Shown: positions 53,601-61,298 of the stretch, one piece after another
How the letters are laid out: each line of letters begins with the position of its first letter
Position numbering within the stretch: the first letter of the stretch is position 1
NCBI GenBank assembly: GCA_039027855.1
Contig: JBCCJI010000005.1
Coordinates: forward strand, 62,001-126,000
Direction: 5' to 3'
DNA: 64,000 nt
Source: Thermohalobaculum sp039027855
GTDB lineage: Bacteria; Pseudomonadota; Alphaproteobacteria; Rhodobacterales; Rhodobacteraceae
Position numbers and translations under genes: made by a program
Notes under the pieces: generated by a model
What the model saw: only the letters and a program-made list of their open reading frames with translations
Databases searched by the model: none
What the model was told of the DNA's origin: nothing

Positions 53601-54113
53601 CAGATCGTGCGCGATGGCGATCTGGAGGAGGAGATCGAAGTCGAGGGCCTCGGCTTCGACACGGTCGAACTGCCGTTTCGCTTTCGCGATGGGTTGATCG
53701 CCATCGACAACGCCATCGCGGCCGGGCCGAAACTCGCCGTGCGCCTGTCAGGCAGCGTCAACCAGGACAGCAATGACCTCGATCTGCGGGGTGTCGCCTC
53801 GCCGGCCTATGCGCTGTCGGGATTTCTCGATGACGTGCCGATCCTGGGGCGCATTCTCACCGGCAGGCGGGGCGAGGGGATCCTCGGGCTGACATTCTCG
53901 GTGTCGGGTCCGCTGGAAGAGCCCAAGATCAGTGTGAACCCGCTCTCGATCCTCGTGCCCGGCATCCTGCGAGACCTCTTCAGCGCGGGGCGGCGGGGCG
54001 ATATTGGCGAGGACCCGAGCGCCACCAACGGCGCCCCCAATGGTGGAGGATCAGGCGAAAGATCTGCGCCCGCGGCGAATGCCGAAGCAGTCGATGTCAA
54101 CCCGGACCGCTAG
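50655..54113 (+). CDS. AsmA-family/DUF3971 large membrane protein (YhdP-like)
   Basis: A 1152-residue protein with one N-terminal helix (LMTVFAVIVALTVLFIVLAL) and a very long periplasmic beta-rich region. Repeated beta phrases (LTLDAARLVDPNGETVLSVP; LRASGRRTRDSRDTQLVLAF) and the C-terminal VASPAYALSGFLDDVPILGR, then FSVSGPLEEPKISVNP fit the AsmA_2/DUF3971 class, whose members YhdP and TamB bridge the envelope for phospholipid transport. The start is a GTG at 50655. The C-terminal tail after the domain is disordered. Its TAG stop overlaps the gluQRS stop on the other strand. Confidence 0.85.
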   Translation: MTASRKTPARLHPLTRTVDGCVSCARFALRLMTVFAVIVALTVLFIVLALREGPIALPGLARLAEQQVSAATGLQLSVGAARVGIDEKSGLPVLTLDAARLVDPNGETVLSVPRLSAEISTQGLTSGRIAPVAVSVDGIEAEMIRGRDGRLRLSMMEAVPGEDPAGARNEDEEAAIRDLFDRLSGGGPLPPGLEHLTSIRVSARRLVLRAEATGREITAEDALVELTRRDGGLDGRIDAPLLLSDGQRVTLRASGRRTRDSRDTQLVLAFGNLPLATLADDVPEIAFLSGIDAPVSGAISATLTGEGEITDVSASLNAGHGRLVLEDRALPIDRLAIDLAFSPQDGRLTLDDLSLFGPVLSAELSGEAVLVRDEAGLPRSIEADLSLGPGLLSLPEVLASSIAIERGHAVLAADLESGQIDIAALTLERDALVLSGEGKLSLQDDGLRGALRVTGQGVTVDDIKTFWPANAARNARRWVRQHLIEGTVPDMVAHVGLAPGNVSLALDFGFADLIASPLDGMPPIIGAAGRATVTTEELVLAMSTGTVTPEPGLDVDLSGSSLRIYDFEEKVTPADISIEAEGSLAGILAVIDRPPLGLVQRLGLPIGGVSGRAELTADLAFPLIQALLIEDIDVSVESRARDVALVLPMPDAGPMTLSSPDLTIRADTAELTLTGPINLAGSTLSVAWEERYGAAPGRSLTLSGPLSLDTLRALDVLPPSIGAGPIGLDLRLDQASGGRPRIELDADLAALSIDPPTLAWSKPAGGLGRVEISGSLGDDFTIDRARITGTGMTILGSGVVADDGAMRFDLETLQVAPFVDLAGTVEIRDDLRALDLRGALLDIALLRQAEEDAGTDEEQLPAFALNLDVARLRLTDALTVTEAEGRVDRPAGGTLTGRFTGWLNDAAPVTATLSLPPEQQGSGALTLESSDAGGFLRAAELADQANGGSLRLDAVLPDGSLDRVEGTVTMRDLRVTEGSTFAQIVRDGDLEEEIEVEGLGFDTVELPFRFRDGLIAIDNAIAAGPKLAVRLSGSVNQDSNDLDLRGVASPAYALSGFLDDVPILGRILTGRRGEGILGLTFSVSGPLEEPKISVNPLSILVPGILRDLFSAGRRGDIGEDPSATNGAPNGGGSGERSAPAANAEAVDVNPDR

Positions 54114-55051
54114 CGCTCCTCCAGGCCGACGCGCCGGCGCACATCGCCCACGCTCCACCCTTCGCTCCTGAGCGCAGCAAGGCTGCGGGCATCGTCGCGC
54201 TTGGCGAGGCGGCGCCCGGTCTCATCGCGGATCAGGCGATGGTGGCGCCAAACGGGCCGGGGCAGGCCGAGAAGGCTTTGAAGCAGGCGATGTAGCAGCG
54301 TTGCATGGAAGAGATCCTCGCCTCGCGTCACATGCGTCACGCCCTGCGCTGCATCGTCCACCACCACGGCGAGGTGGTAGGCGATGGTGCCGTCACGCCG
54401 GCGGAGAACGATATCGCCCGCCATCTTCCGAAGACCCGCAACAGGGAAGACCTGCGCGCCTCTCTCGCCGCCTGGACCGCATCCAAGCTCATCAAAGCGC
54501 AGCACATCCTCGCCGAGTGCGATGAGCGCCCGATCGAGATGCAACCGCAGGGCCGCGTCGGCACCGACGGGCGCGGGCGTCACCTTGCAGGTGCCCGGGT
54601 AGATCGGGCCGTCCAGCCTGGGCCCGTCGCCCTCCTGCGGTGCGGCGGCGGCGCGGATGTCGCCGCGGGTACAGACACAACGAAAAACAAGACCCGCCCT
54701 TTGCAGAGCATCGAGTGCAGCGCCGTGCTGTGCGGCACGCGTCGACTGCACCAGCGGCAGCTTATCCGGTGTGATGCCCAGCCAATGGAGATCTTCGAGG
54801 ATCGCCTCTGCAAAGGCGGGTTTCGAGCGCTGCCGGTCCAGATCCTCGAACCGCAGCAGAAAGCGCCCACCGGCCCGGCGCGCGGCGTCATGCGCGAGCA
54901 GGGCCGAGTAAGCATGGCCAAGATGCAGCCGGCCCGTGGGACTTGGCGCGAACCGTTCGACGATCTGTTGCCCGGATCCGCCCCCGCGATCGGCATCCGC
55001 ACGGGTCGCGGAGGTGGCAATGCGCTGCGTGTCCGTTAGGTTATGTTGCAT
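54110..55051 (-). CDS. gluQRS: Glutamyl-Q tRNA(Asp) synthetase
   Basis: Attaches glutamate to the queuosine base of tRNA(Asp). The 313-residue protein is a GluRS catalytic domain without an anticodon-binding domain: ERFAPSPTGRLHLGHAYSAL holds the HIGH motif, LRFEDLDRQRSKP the substrate site, VTRGEDLFHATLLHRLLQ follows, and RRLAKRDDARSL replaces KMSKS. Zinc-binding Cys residues are in FRCVCTRGD and PGTCKVTP. The start at 55051 is the best ATG. It ends stop-on-stop against the AsmA-type gene. Its queuosine pathway partner tgt is encoded at 59.4 kb. Confidence 0.92.
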   Translation of the reverse strand: MQHNLTDTQRIATSATRADADRGGGSGQQIVERFAPSPTGRLHLGHAYSALLAHDAARRAGGRFLLRFEDLDRQRSKPAFAEAILEDLHWLGITPDKLPLVQSTRAAQHGAALDALQRAGLVFRCVCTRGDIRAAAAPQEGDGPRLDGPIYPGTCKVTPAPVGADAALRLHLDRALIALGEDVLRFDELGCGPGGERGAQVFPVAGLRKMAGDIVLRRRDGTIAYHLAVVVDDAAQGVTHVTRGEDLFHATLLHRLLQSLLGLPRPVWRHHRLIRDETGRRLAKRDDARSLAALRSEGWSVGDVRRRVGLEER

Positions 55052-55123
55052 TGCAGCATAAACTGTCTTATTTGCGGTCTCAGCAAGAGATCGCAGACAC
55101 ACATCATGCGGAAAGGAGGGATC

Positions 55124-55819
55124 ATGTTCCCGTCGCAGATGACTGCCGCAACCGAAGAGCTGCGGCGTTGGAAGAAGCCCACCGAGGACGCGGTTGCGTT
55201 CTTTCTGAGTTTTTCGCCCATCGCTCCGATCTTCGGCGTCGACTATCGTTTCGCTGAATACACCAAGCTGGAACTGCCGACCGCATCGACGGCCAAGCCC
55301 GCCAAGCCTGTTAAGGCAAAGGCGCCGAAAGCAAAATCGCCTGCGCCGGTAAAGCCCGTGACCAAGGCCGTCGCCAAGGCAGCGGACAAGCCTGCCACCA
55401 AGGCCGAGACACCGGCGGCTGCGCCCAAGCCCATCGCCGCCAAGGCAAAACCGAAGGCGGCCGAGCCCGCCGTCAAGGCCCAGCCCGCGCCAAAGCCCGC
55501 GCCAGCCCCCAAACCGGTCGAGCCGGCGCCGACGCCTGCTCCAGCCGTCGCGGCGACAGCGGCTCCGAGCCCTGTAGCGGGCGGTAAGCCGGCGGTGCTT
55601 GCGACTAAGGCACCGGCCAAGCCCGATGATCTCAAGATGATCAAGGGCATCGGTCCCGCGCTTGAAAAGCAGTTGAACGGCCTCGGCGTCTACTCCTTCT
55701 CGCAGATCGCCGAGATGTCCGAGAAGGACCTGAGCTGGGTCGATGATAACCTGACGGCCTTCAAGGGCCGCTGCTTCCGCGACGATTGGGTCGGCCAGGC
55801 CAAGGCGCAGCTCGCCTGA
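55124..55819 (+). CDS. Protein with Lys/Ala/Pro-rich linker and C-terminal helix-hairpin-helix domain
   Basis: A 231-residue protein in three parts. Residues 1-50 (TEELRRWKKPTEDAVAFFLS) form a short hydrophobic-aromatic region. Residues about 52-170 are a low-complexity linker of Lys, Ala and Pro. The C-terminal 62 residues (DDLKMIKGIGPALEKQLNGL) form a helix-hairpin-helix fold of the type found as an extra C-terminal domain on NADH dehydrogenase subunit E and ribosomal protein L21 in Rhodobacterales. AAAGGAGGG precedes the ATG. Function unknown; DNA or protein binding is possible. Confidence 0.75.
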   Translation: MFPSQMTAATEELRRWKKPTEDAVAFFLSFSPIAPIFGVDYRFAEYTKLELPTASTAKPAKPVKAKAPKAKSPAPVKPVTKAVAKAADKPATKAETPAAAPKPIAAKAKPKAAEPAVKAQPAPKPAPAPKPVEPAPTPAPAVAATAAPSPVAGGKPAVLATKAPAKPDDLKMIKGIGPALEKQLNGLGVYSFSQIAEMSEKDLSWVDDNLTAFKGRCFRDDWVGQAKAQLA

Positions 55820-55849
55820 TCACGGATCTCACGGGGGACAGTGAGAGCA

Positions 55850-55876
55850 GACCCTGCCGGCCCGTCCGGCAGGGTC
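55850..55876 (+). other. Perfect 11-bp stem-loop between two genes
   Basis: GACCCTGCCGG (55850-55860) pairs with CCGGCAGGGTC (55866-55876) around CCCGT. It lies after the helix-hairpin-helix gene and ten bases before the next ribosome site (AAAGGGGGGA). Without a T-tract it may act as an mRNA stabiliser or partial terminator. Confidence 0.6.
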
Positions 55877-55902
55877 GACATGGCAAAGGGGGGATCGCCG
55901 CG

Positions 55903-56220
55903 ATGAGGGATGCGTCGCTACAGCAGTTGCACATGTTCCTCGCAGAGGGCGTCGCCAGTCAGACCACCGGCTGTCGCCCCGGCGCCCGGCACGCCTTGAT
56001 GCTCTTTGCTGTGGGTTCCGATATGCCACTGGCCCAAAGCGCGGCTCTGACGGGCGCGGAGGGGGCAGGGTGGTCGCTGCTCGAGATCAAGAAGCGCACG
56101 CCGATTGCCAGTGGCCCGATCGCCATCGCCGATCCCAACCTCTCGAACGCCGCGGAGAGTGCTGTCGCCGAGGGTTTCGGCATGGTCGTCTACACCACCG
56201 AGCTGACATCTGACGCCTGA
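55903..56220 (+). CDS. Hypothetical protein, 105 residues
   Basis: A soluble 105-residue protein preceded by the purine-rich ribosome site AAAGGGGGGA. Its sequence (LQQLHMFLAEGVASQTTGCR, then GARHALMLFAVGSDMPLAQSAA) has no motif that I recognise; it looks alpha/beta and has one Cys. It lies downstream of the helix-hairpin-helix gene in the same direction and ends next to the 41-base duplication at the tpiA tail. Confidence 0.55.
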   Translation: MRDASLQQLHMFLAEGVASQTTGCRPGARHALMLFAVGSDMPLAQSAALTGAEGAGWSLLEIKKRTPIASGPIAIADPNLSNAAESAVAEGFGMVVYTTELTSDA

Positions 56221-56227
56221 CAGGCAT

Positions 56228-56309
56228 GTCGCGCGCCGTCAGCTGGCAGCGGCGACGATGGCGAGGTAGTCGCGCACGGTCAGCCGGCAGCGGCGACGAT
56301 GGCGAGGTA
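56228..56309 (-). repeat. 41-bp tandem duplication of the tpiA 3' end
   Basis: Unit 56228-56268 and unit 56269-56309 are identical at 38 of 41 positions. The second lies in the last codons of tpiA, the first directly after its stop. Each copy carries the codons for Asp-Tyr-Leu-Ala-Ile-Val-Ala-Ala-Ala and its own TGA, but the 41-base period puts them in different frames. Confidence 0.9.
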
Positions 56310-57023
56310 GTCCGACGCCTTCAGGCTCGCGCCGCCGACCAGAGCACCATCGACATCCGCGACCTCGAAGATCTCGGCCGCATTTCCAGGCTTGACCGAG
56401 CCGCCATACAGCACGCGCGTCGCCGTCGCATCCGCGCCGGGAACAGCCGCGAGATAGGTGCGGATGCGGGCATGCATGGAAGCGATGTCGCTGATGGAGG
56501 CGGTGCGCCCAGTACCGATCGCCCAGACAGGCTCATAGGCGATCACCGTACGGTCGGGCGTAGAGCCTTCCGGCACCGAGCCCGCGATCTGGTCGGCGAC
56601 CACCGCGAAGGCTTCGCCGGCGTCGCGTTCGCCTTCGGTCTCGCCCACGCAGATAATCGCTGTAAGCCCTTCCGCCCAGGCCGCTTCAACCTTGTCGCGC
56701 ACCAGGGCATCGCTCTCCCCGTGATCGGCGCGCCGCTCGGAATGGCCCAGGATCACCGCCGTGGCCCCCGCATCGGCCAGCATGGCGGCTGACAGATCGC
56801 CGGTATGCGCGCCAGCCGCGTTGACGTGACAGTCCTGCCCGCCGATGGAGAGCGCATGCCCCTCTGCCGCCTCGGCAAAGCCCGCGATCAGCGTCGCGGG
56901 CGGGCAGATGAGGGTTTCCGCCCGGCTGTCGCCATGGCCCGCCAGCATCGCGTCAAGCTCGGCACGCGAGGCCTTCAGCCCGTTCATCTTCCAGTTGCCG
57001 GCGACAAGGGGGCGGCGAGCCAT
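56280..57023 (-). CDS. tpiA: Triosephosphate isomerase
   Basis: Interconverts dihydroxyacetone phosphate and glyceraldehyde 3-phosphate. The 247-residue TIM barrel has VAGNWKMNG (substrate Asn-Lys), ILGHSERR (catalytic His), VIAYEPVWAIGTGRTAS (catalytic Glu and mobile loop) and VLYGGSVKPGNAAEI (phosphate loop). Length is normal. Its 3' end is part of a 41-base tandem duplication. It follows sufT-sufA on the same strand after a 74-base gap. Confidence 0.95.
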   Translation of the reverse strand: MARRPLVAGNWKMNGLKASRAELDAMLAGHGDSRAETLICPPATLIAGFAEAAEGHALSIGGQDCHVNAAGAHTGDLSAAMLADAGATAVILGHSERRADHGESDALVRDKVEAAWAEGLTAIICVGETEGERDAGEAFAVVADQIAGSVPEGSTPDRTVIAYEPVWAIGTGRTASISDIASMHARIRTYLAAVPGADATATRVLYGGSVKPGNAAEIFEVADVDGALVGGASLKASDYLAIVAAAG

Positions 57024-57097
57024 GCGTCTTCCTCAGCGTTTTATAGGCAAAAGGCCGCGCCGGCCGGCACGGCCTGTCCGGGCGCGGTCGCGCGGCG

Positions 57098-57451
57098 TCA
57101 GGACTGATCGGCGAACTTGATGCTTTCGCCGCAGCCGCAGCTCTCGACCACGTTGGGGTTCTTGAAGACGAAGCCACTCTCAAGGAGCGAGGTCTGGTAG
57201 TCGATTTCGGTCCCGAACAGGAACATCTGCGCCATGGGCGCGATGATCACGCGGGCGCCGTCCTTTTCGACCACCACGTCATGGTCACCCACCTCGGTGG
57301 CGTTCTCCATGGTGTATTCCATGCCCGCGCAGCCGCCCTTCTTGACGCCGATCTTCAGGCCTTTGATCTCGCCCCCCTCCATCAGGCGCGCGATGCGGCG
57401 CACGGCGGCTGCGGTCAGCGTGACAGGGTCCTGTCCGGGAATGGCAAACAT
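57098..57451 (-). CDS. sufA: A-type iron-sulfur carrier (SufA/HesB family)
   Basis: Carries or inserts iron-sulfur clusters. The 117-residue protein has the three conserved Cys: KKGGCAGMEY and ESCGCGES near the C-terminus. The fold start VTLTAAAVRRIARLM is typical. It lies seven bases downstream of sufT, the arrangement seen at the end of alphaproteobacterial suf operons, although the rest of suf (BCDS) is not in this window. Confidence 0.9.
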   Translation of the reverse strand: MFAIPGQDPVTLTAAAVRRIARLMEGGEIKGLKIGVKKGGCAGMEYTMENATEVGDHDVVVEKDGARVIIAPMAQMFLFGTEIDYQTSLLESGFVFKNPNVVESCGCGESIKFADQS

Positions 57452-57458
57452 CAGCGCC

Positions 57459-57839
57459 TCACATCAGGCCAAGTTCGAGACGGGCATCTTCGGTCAATCG
57501 GTCCATGCCCCAGGGCGGATCCCAGACCATATGCACCTCGACCGTTTTGATCCCTGGGACGGGTTCCACCGCGTCCGCGACCCAGCCGGGCATCTCGCCG
57601 GCGACCGGGCAACCCGGCGCTGTCAGGGTCATATCGACCTCGACATTTGCCTCGTCATCGATCCGGATCGAGTAGATCAGGCCAAGATCATAGACGTTCA
57701 CAGGGATCTCGGGATCGAACACCGTCCGGCAGGCCTCCACCACATGGTCGAACAGCGGATGCTCTGTGCTGGAGGGCGCGATCAGCGGCTCGGCCTCGGC
57801 TGGCGCGCTTTCGCTCTCGTTCGCGGTGGTCTCGCTCAT
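57459..57839 (-). CDS. sufT: SufT / DUF59 iron-sulfur assembly protein
   Basis: A 126-residue MIP18/PaaD-like protein that helps mature iron-sulfur proteins. An unstructured acidic N-terminus (about 28 residues) precedes the DUF59 domain: VFDPEIPVNVYDLGLIYSIR, then TLTAPGCPVAGEMPGWVADA with the conserved Cys, and VHMVWDPPWGMDRLTEDARL. The start MSETTANESES is the only ATG at the right place. It forms a two-gene unit with sufA. Confidence 0.9.
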   Translation of the reverse strand: MSETTANESESAPAEAEPLIAPSSTEHPLFDHVVEACRTVFDPEIPVNVYDLGLIYSIRIDDEANVEVDMTLTAPGCPVAGEMPGWVADAVEPVPGIKTVEVHMVWDPPWGMDRLTEDARLELGLM

Positions 57840-57920
57840 GGGCGTCGGTCCCTGATGGCCTCACCCGGATATAGAAAGCCTGGTGCGCAGGGTCCAGAGC
57901 GGGATTGGGGCAGGGGATCG

Positions 57921-57985
57921 ATGCCCGGTGTCAATGCCCGGTGTGAATGCCCGGGGTGAATGCCCGGGGTGAATGCCCGGTATCA
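57921..57985. repeat. Five tandem 13-bp repeats
   Basis: The unit ATGCCCGGKGTSA repeats five times (57921, 57934, 57947, 57960, 57973) in the gap between sufT and the GDPD gene. Units three and four are identical; the others differ by one to three bases. It lies about 80 bases upstream of the sufT start and 28 bases beyond the GDPD stop. Confidence 0.92.
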
Positions 57986-58013
57986 CCCCTGCGCCCGCCC
58001 TTGACGTCGCCCG

Positions 58014-59228
58014 TCAGTCGAGACCCATGCAATTGGCGTAGAATGTCGTCGTCGCCGGCCAGTCCGAGAAGACGCCCGCCACCGCGACATCCTGCGCCAG
58101 CACGTGCAAAAGCTCGTACCTCACGCCGTCACTGTCGGTCACATCGGCGATGGATTGGTAGTACCACCCCCCGCCGGTGTTAAGCGGGCCAGAGCGCTCC
58201 AACGTCCAGGTGATCAGCGTCAGGCCCGCGGCGTTCGCCTCCTCGGCATAGACCGAGGGCACGATCTTTCCATCCTCCACTGTCACCAGCACCCAGGTCG
58301 GCGGGGCCAGATAGTTGACGCCCATCGCCTTTAGGTCGGCCATCGACTGCACCCAGGTCGTGAGGTCCATCGGGTCCCAGCCTTCGATGCTGTAGCTGTC
58401 GTCGAGATAGACGGCCTGCGCGCCATAGTCCGGCTCGTTCTCGATCCAGTACAGCACGTCTTCCAGGTTGAAACTCTGCGGCCAGACATCGGCCGGTGGC
58501 ACGCCCGCCGCCTTGTATTCGTCGATCAGCTTCTGCGCATAGTCCTGCTGGCTGAAGCCGTCGAAGGGCATCTCGACGCTCGGGGTCTTCAGCTCGGGCG
58601 TGAACTTCGCGCCGAGCGAGCGGAAGAGCTCGATGCTCTCGGCATGGGTCATCAGCGTGCCGGTCTGGTCGGCATAGAGATCGGTGCGCCAGCGCGCTGT
58701 CCCATCGTTCACATACCCCTCGACCGTCGTCGCGCCCGTGTCGGCGGCATCCATCTTGCCGACAAGCGTGCGGAACTGATCCAGCGTGATGTCGGAGGTG
58801 CGGCACTCCGCACTCGCTTCGATATCGCCTTCGGCAGGGCTGAAACCCGCGGTGCATTGCCCGGCCAGATCGGTCAGCAGGATATTGGTCGTGGTGTGCA
58901 GGTCGTTCTGCGCATGCCGACAGACCAGCTCCTTGTCGGCGGTGAAGGTCACGTCGCATTCCAGGATCGCCGCCCCCATGCGCGCGGCGGCGATGTTGCT
59001 CTCGACCGTATGCTCGGGGAACTGCATCGGCGCGCCGCGATGGCCGATGGAGAACGCGCGCGGGGTCATCGGCCGTCCCTCGCAGGCGGCAAGCTGACGC
59101 TTCAGCGGGCTGTCCTCCATCTGGTCGACCAGGAACATCGGCCGCGGCCCGAGAGTGACGGCGTCGGCCGCGGCAAGGGCGGGCAGGGCGACGCCAAGCG
59201 CGACGGCGGCGAGGGGAAGGCGGTGCAT
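58014..59228 (-). CDS. Secreted glycerophosphodiester phosphodiesterase
   Basis: Hydrolyses glycerophosphodiesters to glycerol 3-phosphate and an alcohol in the periplasm. The 404-residue protein has a signal peptide (LPLAAVALGVALPALAAADA) and the GDPD motifs FSIGHRGAPMQFPEHTVESN (catalytic His-Arg, Glu), AILECDVTFTADKELVCRHA (Glu, Asp, second His) and TPELKTPS. It is larger than the 330-residue GlpQ because of an insert around residues 130-190 typical of the SHV3-like and Rhodobacterales forms. GGAG precedes the ATG at 59228. Confidence 0.88.
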   Translation of the reverse strand: MHRLPLAAVALGVALPALAAADAVTLGPRPMFLVDQMEDSPLKRQLAACEGRPMTPRAFSIGHRGAPMQFPEHTVESNIAAARMGAAILECDVTFTADKELVCRHAQNDLHTTTNILLTDLAGQCTAGFSPAEGDIEASAECRTSDITLDQFRTLVGKMDAADTGATTVEGYVNDGTARWRTDLYADQTGTLMTHAESIELFRSLGAKFTPELKTPSVEMPFDGFSQQDYAQKLIDEYKAAGVPPADVWPQSFNLEDVLYWIENEPDYGAQAVYLDDSYSIEGWDPMDLTTWVQSMADLKAMGVNYLAPPTWVLVTVEDGKIVPSVYAEEANAAGLTLITWTLERSGPLNTGGGWYYQSIADVTDSDGVRYELLHVLAQDVAVAGVFSDWPATTTFYANCMGLD

Positions 59229-59407
59229 GGGGGTGCTCCATTTTGGGTCGGGCTTCCTCCATGGCAGCCCTTCTTTGCGCCGGGACGACAGTACCATGAA
59301 GGATCGGCGACGGCCCGGTCTGGGCTGCAAAGCGCTGGCGGGCTGGCCGCACTGGCCTCTCTCGCCGCGCCGCGCTACACCGCGCCGGCCTCGGGCAGGA
59401 GGGTGCG

Positions 59408-60532
59408 ATGCGCTTCGATTTCACCGTTCACGCAACCTCGGGCCGGGCCCGATTGGGTACGGTATCGACACCGCGCGGCGAGATCCGGACGCCCGCCTTC
59501 ATGCCGGTGGGCACCGCGGCCACCGTCAAGGCGATGCTGCCGGGCCAGGTGCGCGATACCGGCGCCGACATCCTGCTCGGCAACACTTACCACCTGATGC
59601 TGCGCCCTGGCGCCGAGCGGATCGACCGGTTGGGTGGCTTGCACCGTTTCATGAACTGGGATCGCCCGATCCTGACCGACAGCGGCGGCTTTCAGGTGAT
59701 GTCGCTCGCCGGTTTGCGCAAACTCAGCGAAGACGGCGTGCGCTTTGCCAGCCATATCGACGGCTCGAAGCATTTGCTGAGCCCCGAGAGCTCGATGCAG
59801 ATCCAGCGTCTTCTGGGCTCCGACATCGTCATGGCGTTCGACGAATGCACACCGTTTCCGGCCGATCATGCAACGGCGCGCCGTTCGATGGCGCTCTCGA
59901 TGCGCTGGGCAGAGCGTTCGCGCGATGCCTTTGGCGACCGTCCGGGCCATGCGCTGTTCGGCATTCAGCAAGGCTCGACGTTCGAGGATCTGCGCGGAGA
60001 AAGCGCGGAGGCGCTAAAGGCGATTGGGTTCGACGGCTACGCCATCGGCGGTCTTGCCGTGGGCGAGGGACAGGACCTGATGTTCGACGTGCTGGACTAT
60101 GCGCCCGCCATGCTTCCGGCTGACAAACCGCGCTATCTCATGGGGGTCGGCAAACCCGAGGACATCCTGGGCGCTGTGGAGCGGGGGGTCGATATGTTCG
60201 ACTGCGTGTTGCCCACCCGATCAGGCCGGACAGGGCAGGCCTTCACGCGCCGGGGCGATATCAACCTCAAGAACGCCCGTCATCGCGACGACCCACGTCC
60301 CCTCGATCCCGATTGCGACTGCCCCTGCTGCCGGTCCTACAGCCGTGCCTATCTGCACCATGTGACACGGGCGGGCGAGGTCATCGCGATGATGCTGACG
60401 ACGATGCACAACCTGCATTTCTACCAGGAGATGATGGCAGGCATCCGCCGCGCCATCGCGGAAGATCGCTTTGCCGAATTCGCGGCCGACTTTCGCCGCC
60501 AGCGCGCCGAAGGCGATCTGGAGCCGGTATAG
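59408..60532 (+). CDS. tgt: Queuine tRNA-ribosyltransferase
   Basis: Exchanges guanine 34 for preQ1 in His, Asp, Asn and Tyr tRNAs. The 374-residue barrel has the substrate motif LTDSGGFQVMSL (catalytic Asp), FGIQQGS, GLAVGEG, the nucleophile in FDCVLPTRSGRTGQA, and the zinc site CDCPCCRSYSRAYLHH. GGAGGGTGCG precedes the ATG. GluQRS, which acts on the finished queuosine in tRNA(Asp), is also in the window. Confidence 0.95.
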   Translation: MRFDFTVHATSGRARLGTVSTPRGEIRTPAFMPVGTAATVKAMLPGQVRDTGADILLGNTYHLMLRPGAERIDRLGGLHRFMNWDRPILTDSGGFQVMSLAGLRKLSEDGVRFASHIDGSKHLLSPESSMQIQRLLGSDIVMAFDECTPFPADHATARRSMALSMRWAERSRDAFGDRPGHALFGIQQGSTFEDLRGESAEALKAIGFDGYAIGGLAVGEGQDLMFDVLDYAPAMLPADKPRYLMGVGKPEDILGAVERGVDMFDCVLPTRSGRTGQAFTRRGDINLKNARHRDDPRPLDPDCDCPCCRSYSRAYLHHVTRAGEVIAMMLTTMHNLHFYQEMMAGIRRAIAEDRFAEFAADFRRQRAEGDLEPV

Positions 60533-60552
60533 GCTGAGGGCGGCGGGAGCGC

Positions 60553-61104
60553 TCAGCGAAAGCCACGCCGCAGGAACCTGAGCGTGGCCCGGATCATCCC
60601 CAGCTGCGCGGGTTGCTGCGTGGCACCCAGATCGATCGCCAACTGCCGGGTGCGCCGATAATAGCTGTCGCGGCGGTAACTCCAGCGTCCGCGACCGGCC
60701 CAGATGAGCGCCCAGGCCAGCCGGCGTTGACGGCTGAGTGGCAGCACGTCCTCCCTCCCCACCATCAGCTGCACCCTGTCCTCATCGCGAAGGCCAAACC
60801 GCGCGCGCAGGTGAAACGGCGCCAGAAGCTCCGCCACGTGGAGCGGCGCATGTGGCCAGCGGTAGAGCCACACCTCATGACCGCTCAGAACCGCCTGCCA
60901 CAGCAACCGCCGGCCGTTGGAGACCGAGAGCGCCGTTGCCTCGTTGAAGAGCACCGGGCGAGATGTGATGAGGTTCAGGGTGCCCGGTACGAGATCCTGC
61001 CTCAGCACTCGGCGAAAGTCGCAGATCTCATGGGCCAACATGCGGCTCGCGATCCCGCGGCCGGACATGACGGAACCGATGATCTGAATGCGGTCGTCAT
61101 CCAT
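60553..61104 (-). CDS. Protein resembling archaeal CTP-dependent riboflavin kinase (DUF120/RibK fold)
   Basis: A 183-residue protein. Residues 7-118 follow the archaeal RibK (MJ0056-type) pattern: a glycine loop IIGSVMSGRGIAS, the nucleotide motif PGTLNLI (GTLN at 41-44), and VAELLAPFHLRARFGLRDED near 90-110, parallel to the EIIAPxxLRExFxLKDGD strand of RibK. The last 63 residues are an added Arg-rich helical tail. Bacteria make FMN with RibF, so the substrate here is unknown. The ATG at 61104 starts MDDDRIQ. It is convergent with tgt. Recognition is by eye. Confidence 0.55.
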   Translation of the reverse strand: MDDDRIQIIGSVMSGRGIASRMLAHEICDFRRVLRQDLVPGTLNLITSRPVLFNEATALSVSNGRRLLWQAVLSGHEVWLYRWPHAPLHVAELLAPFHLRARFGLRDEDRVQLMVGREDVLPLSRQRRLAWALIWAGRGRWSYRRDSYYRRTRQLAIDLGATQQPAQLGMIRATLRFLRRGFR

Positions 61105-61298
61105 ATGACATCGATATGTCACATTGGGTCCGATGCGACGTGGCAACTTTGTGAACGGGCAGGACTGGCCGCACCCTTGTTGGGCCACGACGCGACCAGG
61201 GCGCCCACTCTCGGCGGCACGGGGAGAATGCTCCCCGCGCCAGGCGTCCGAACCGAGCGCCGATCCGTCACCCGATCCTCAAACGAGACGACGTGCTC

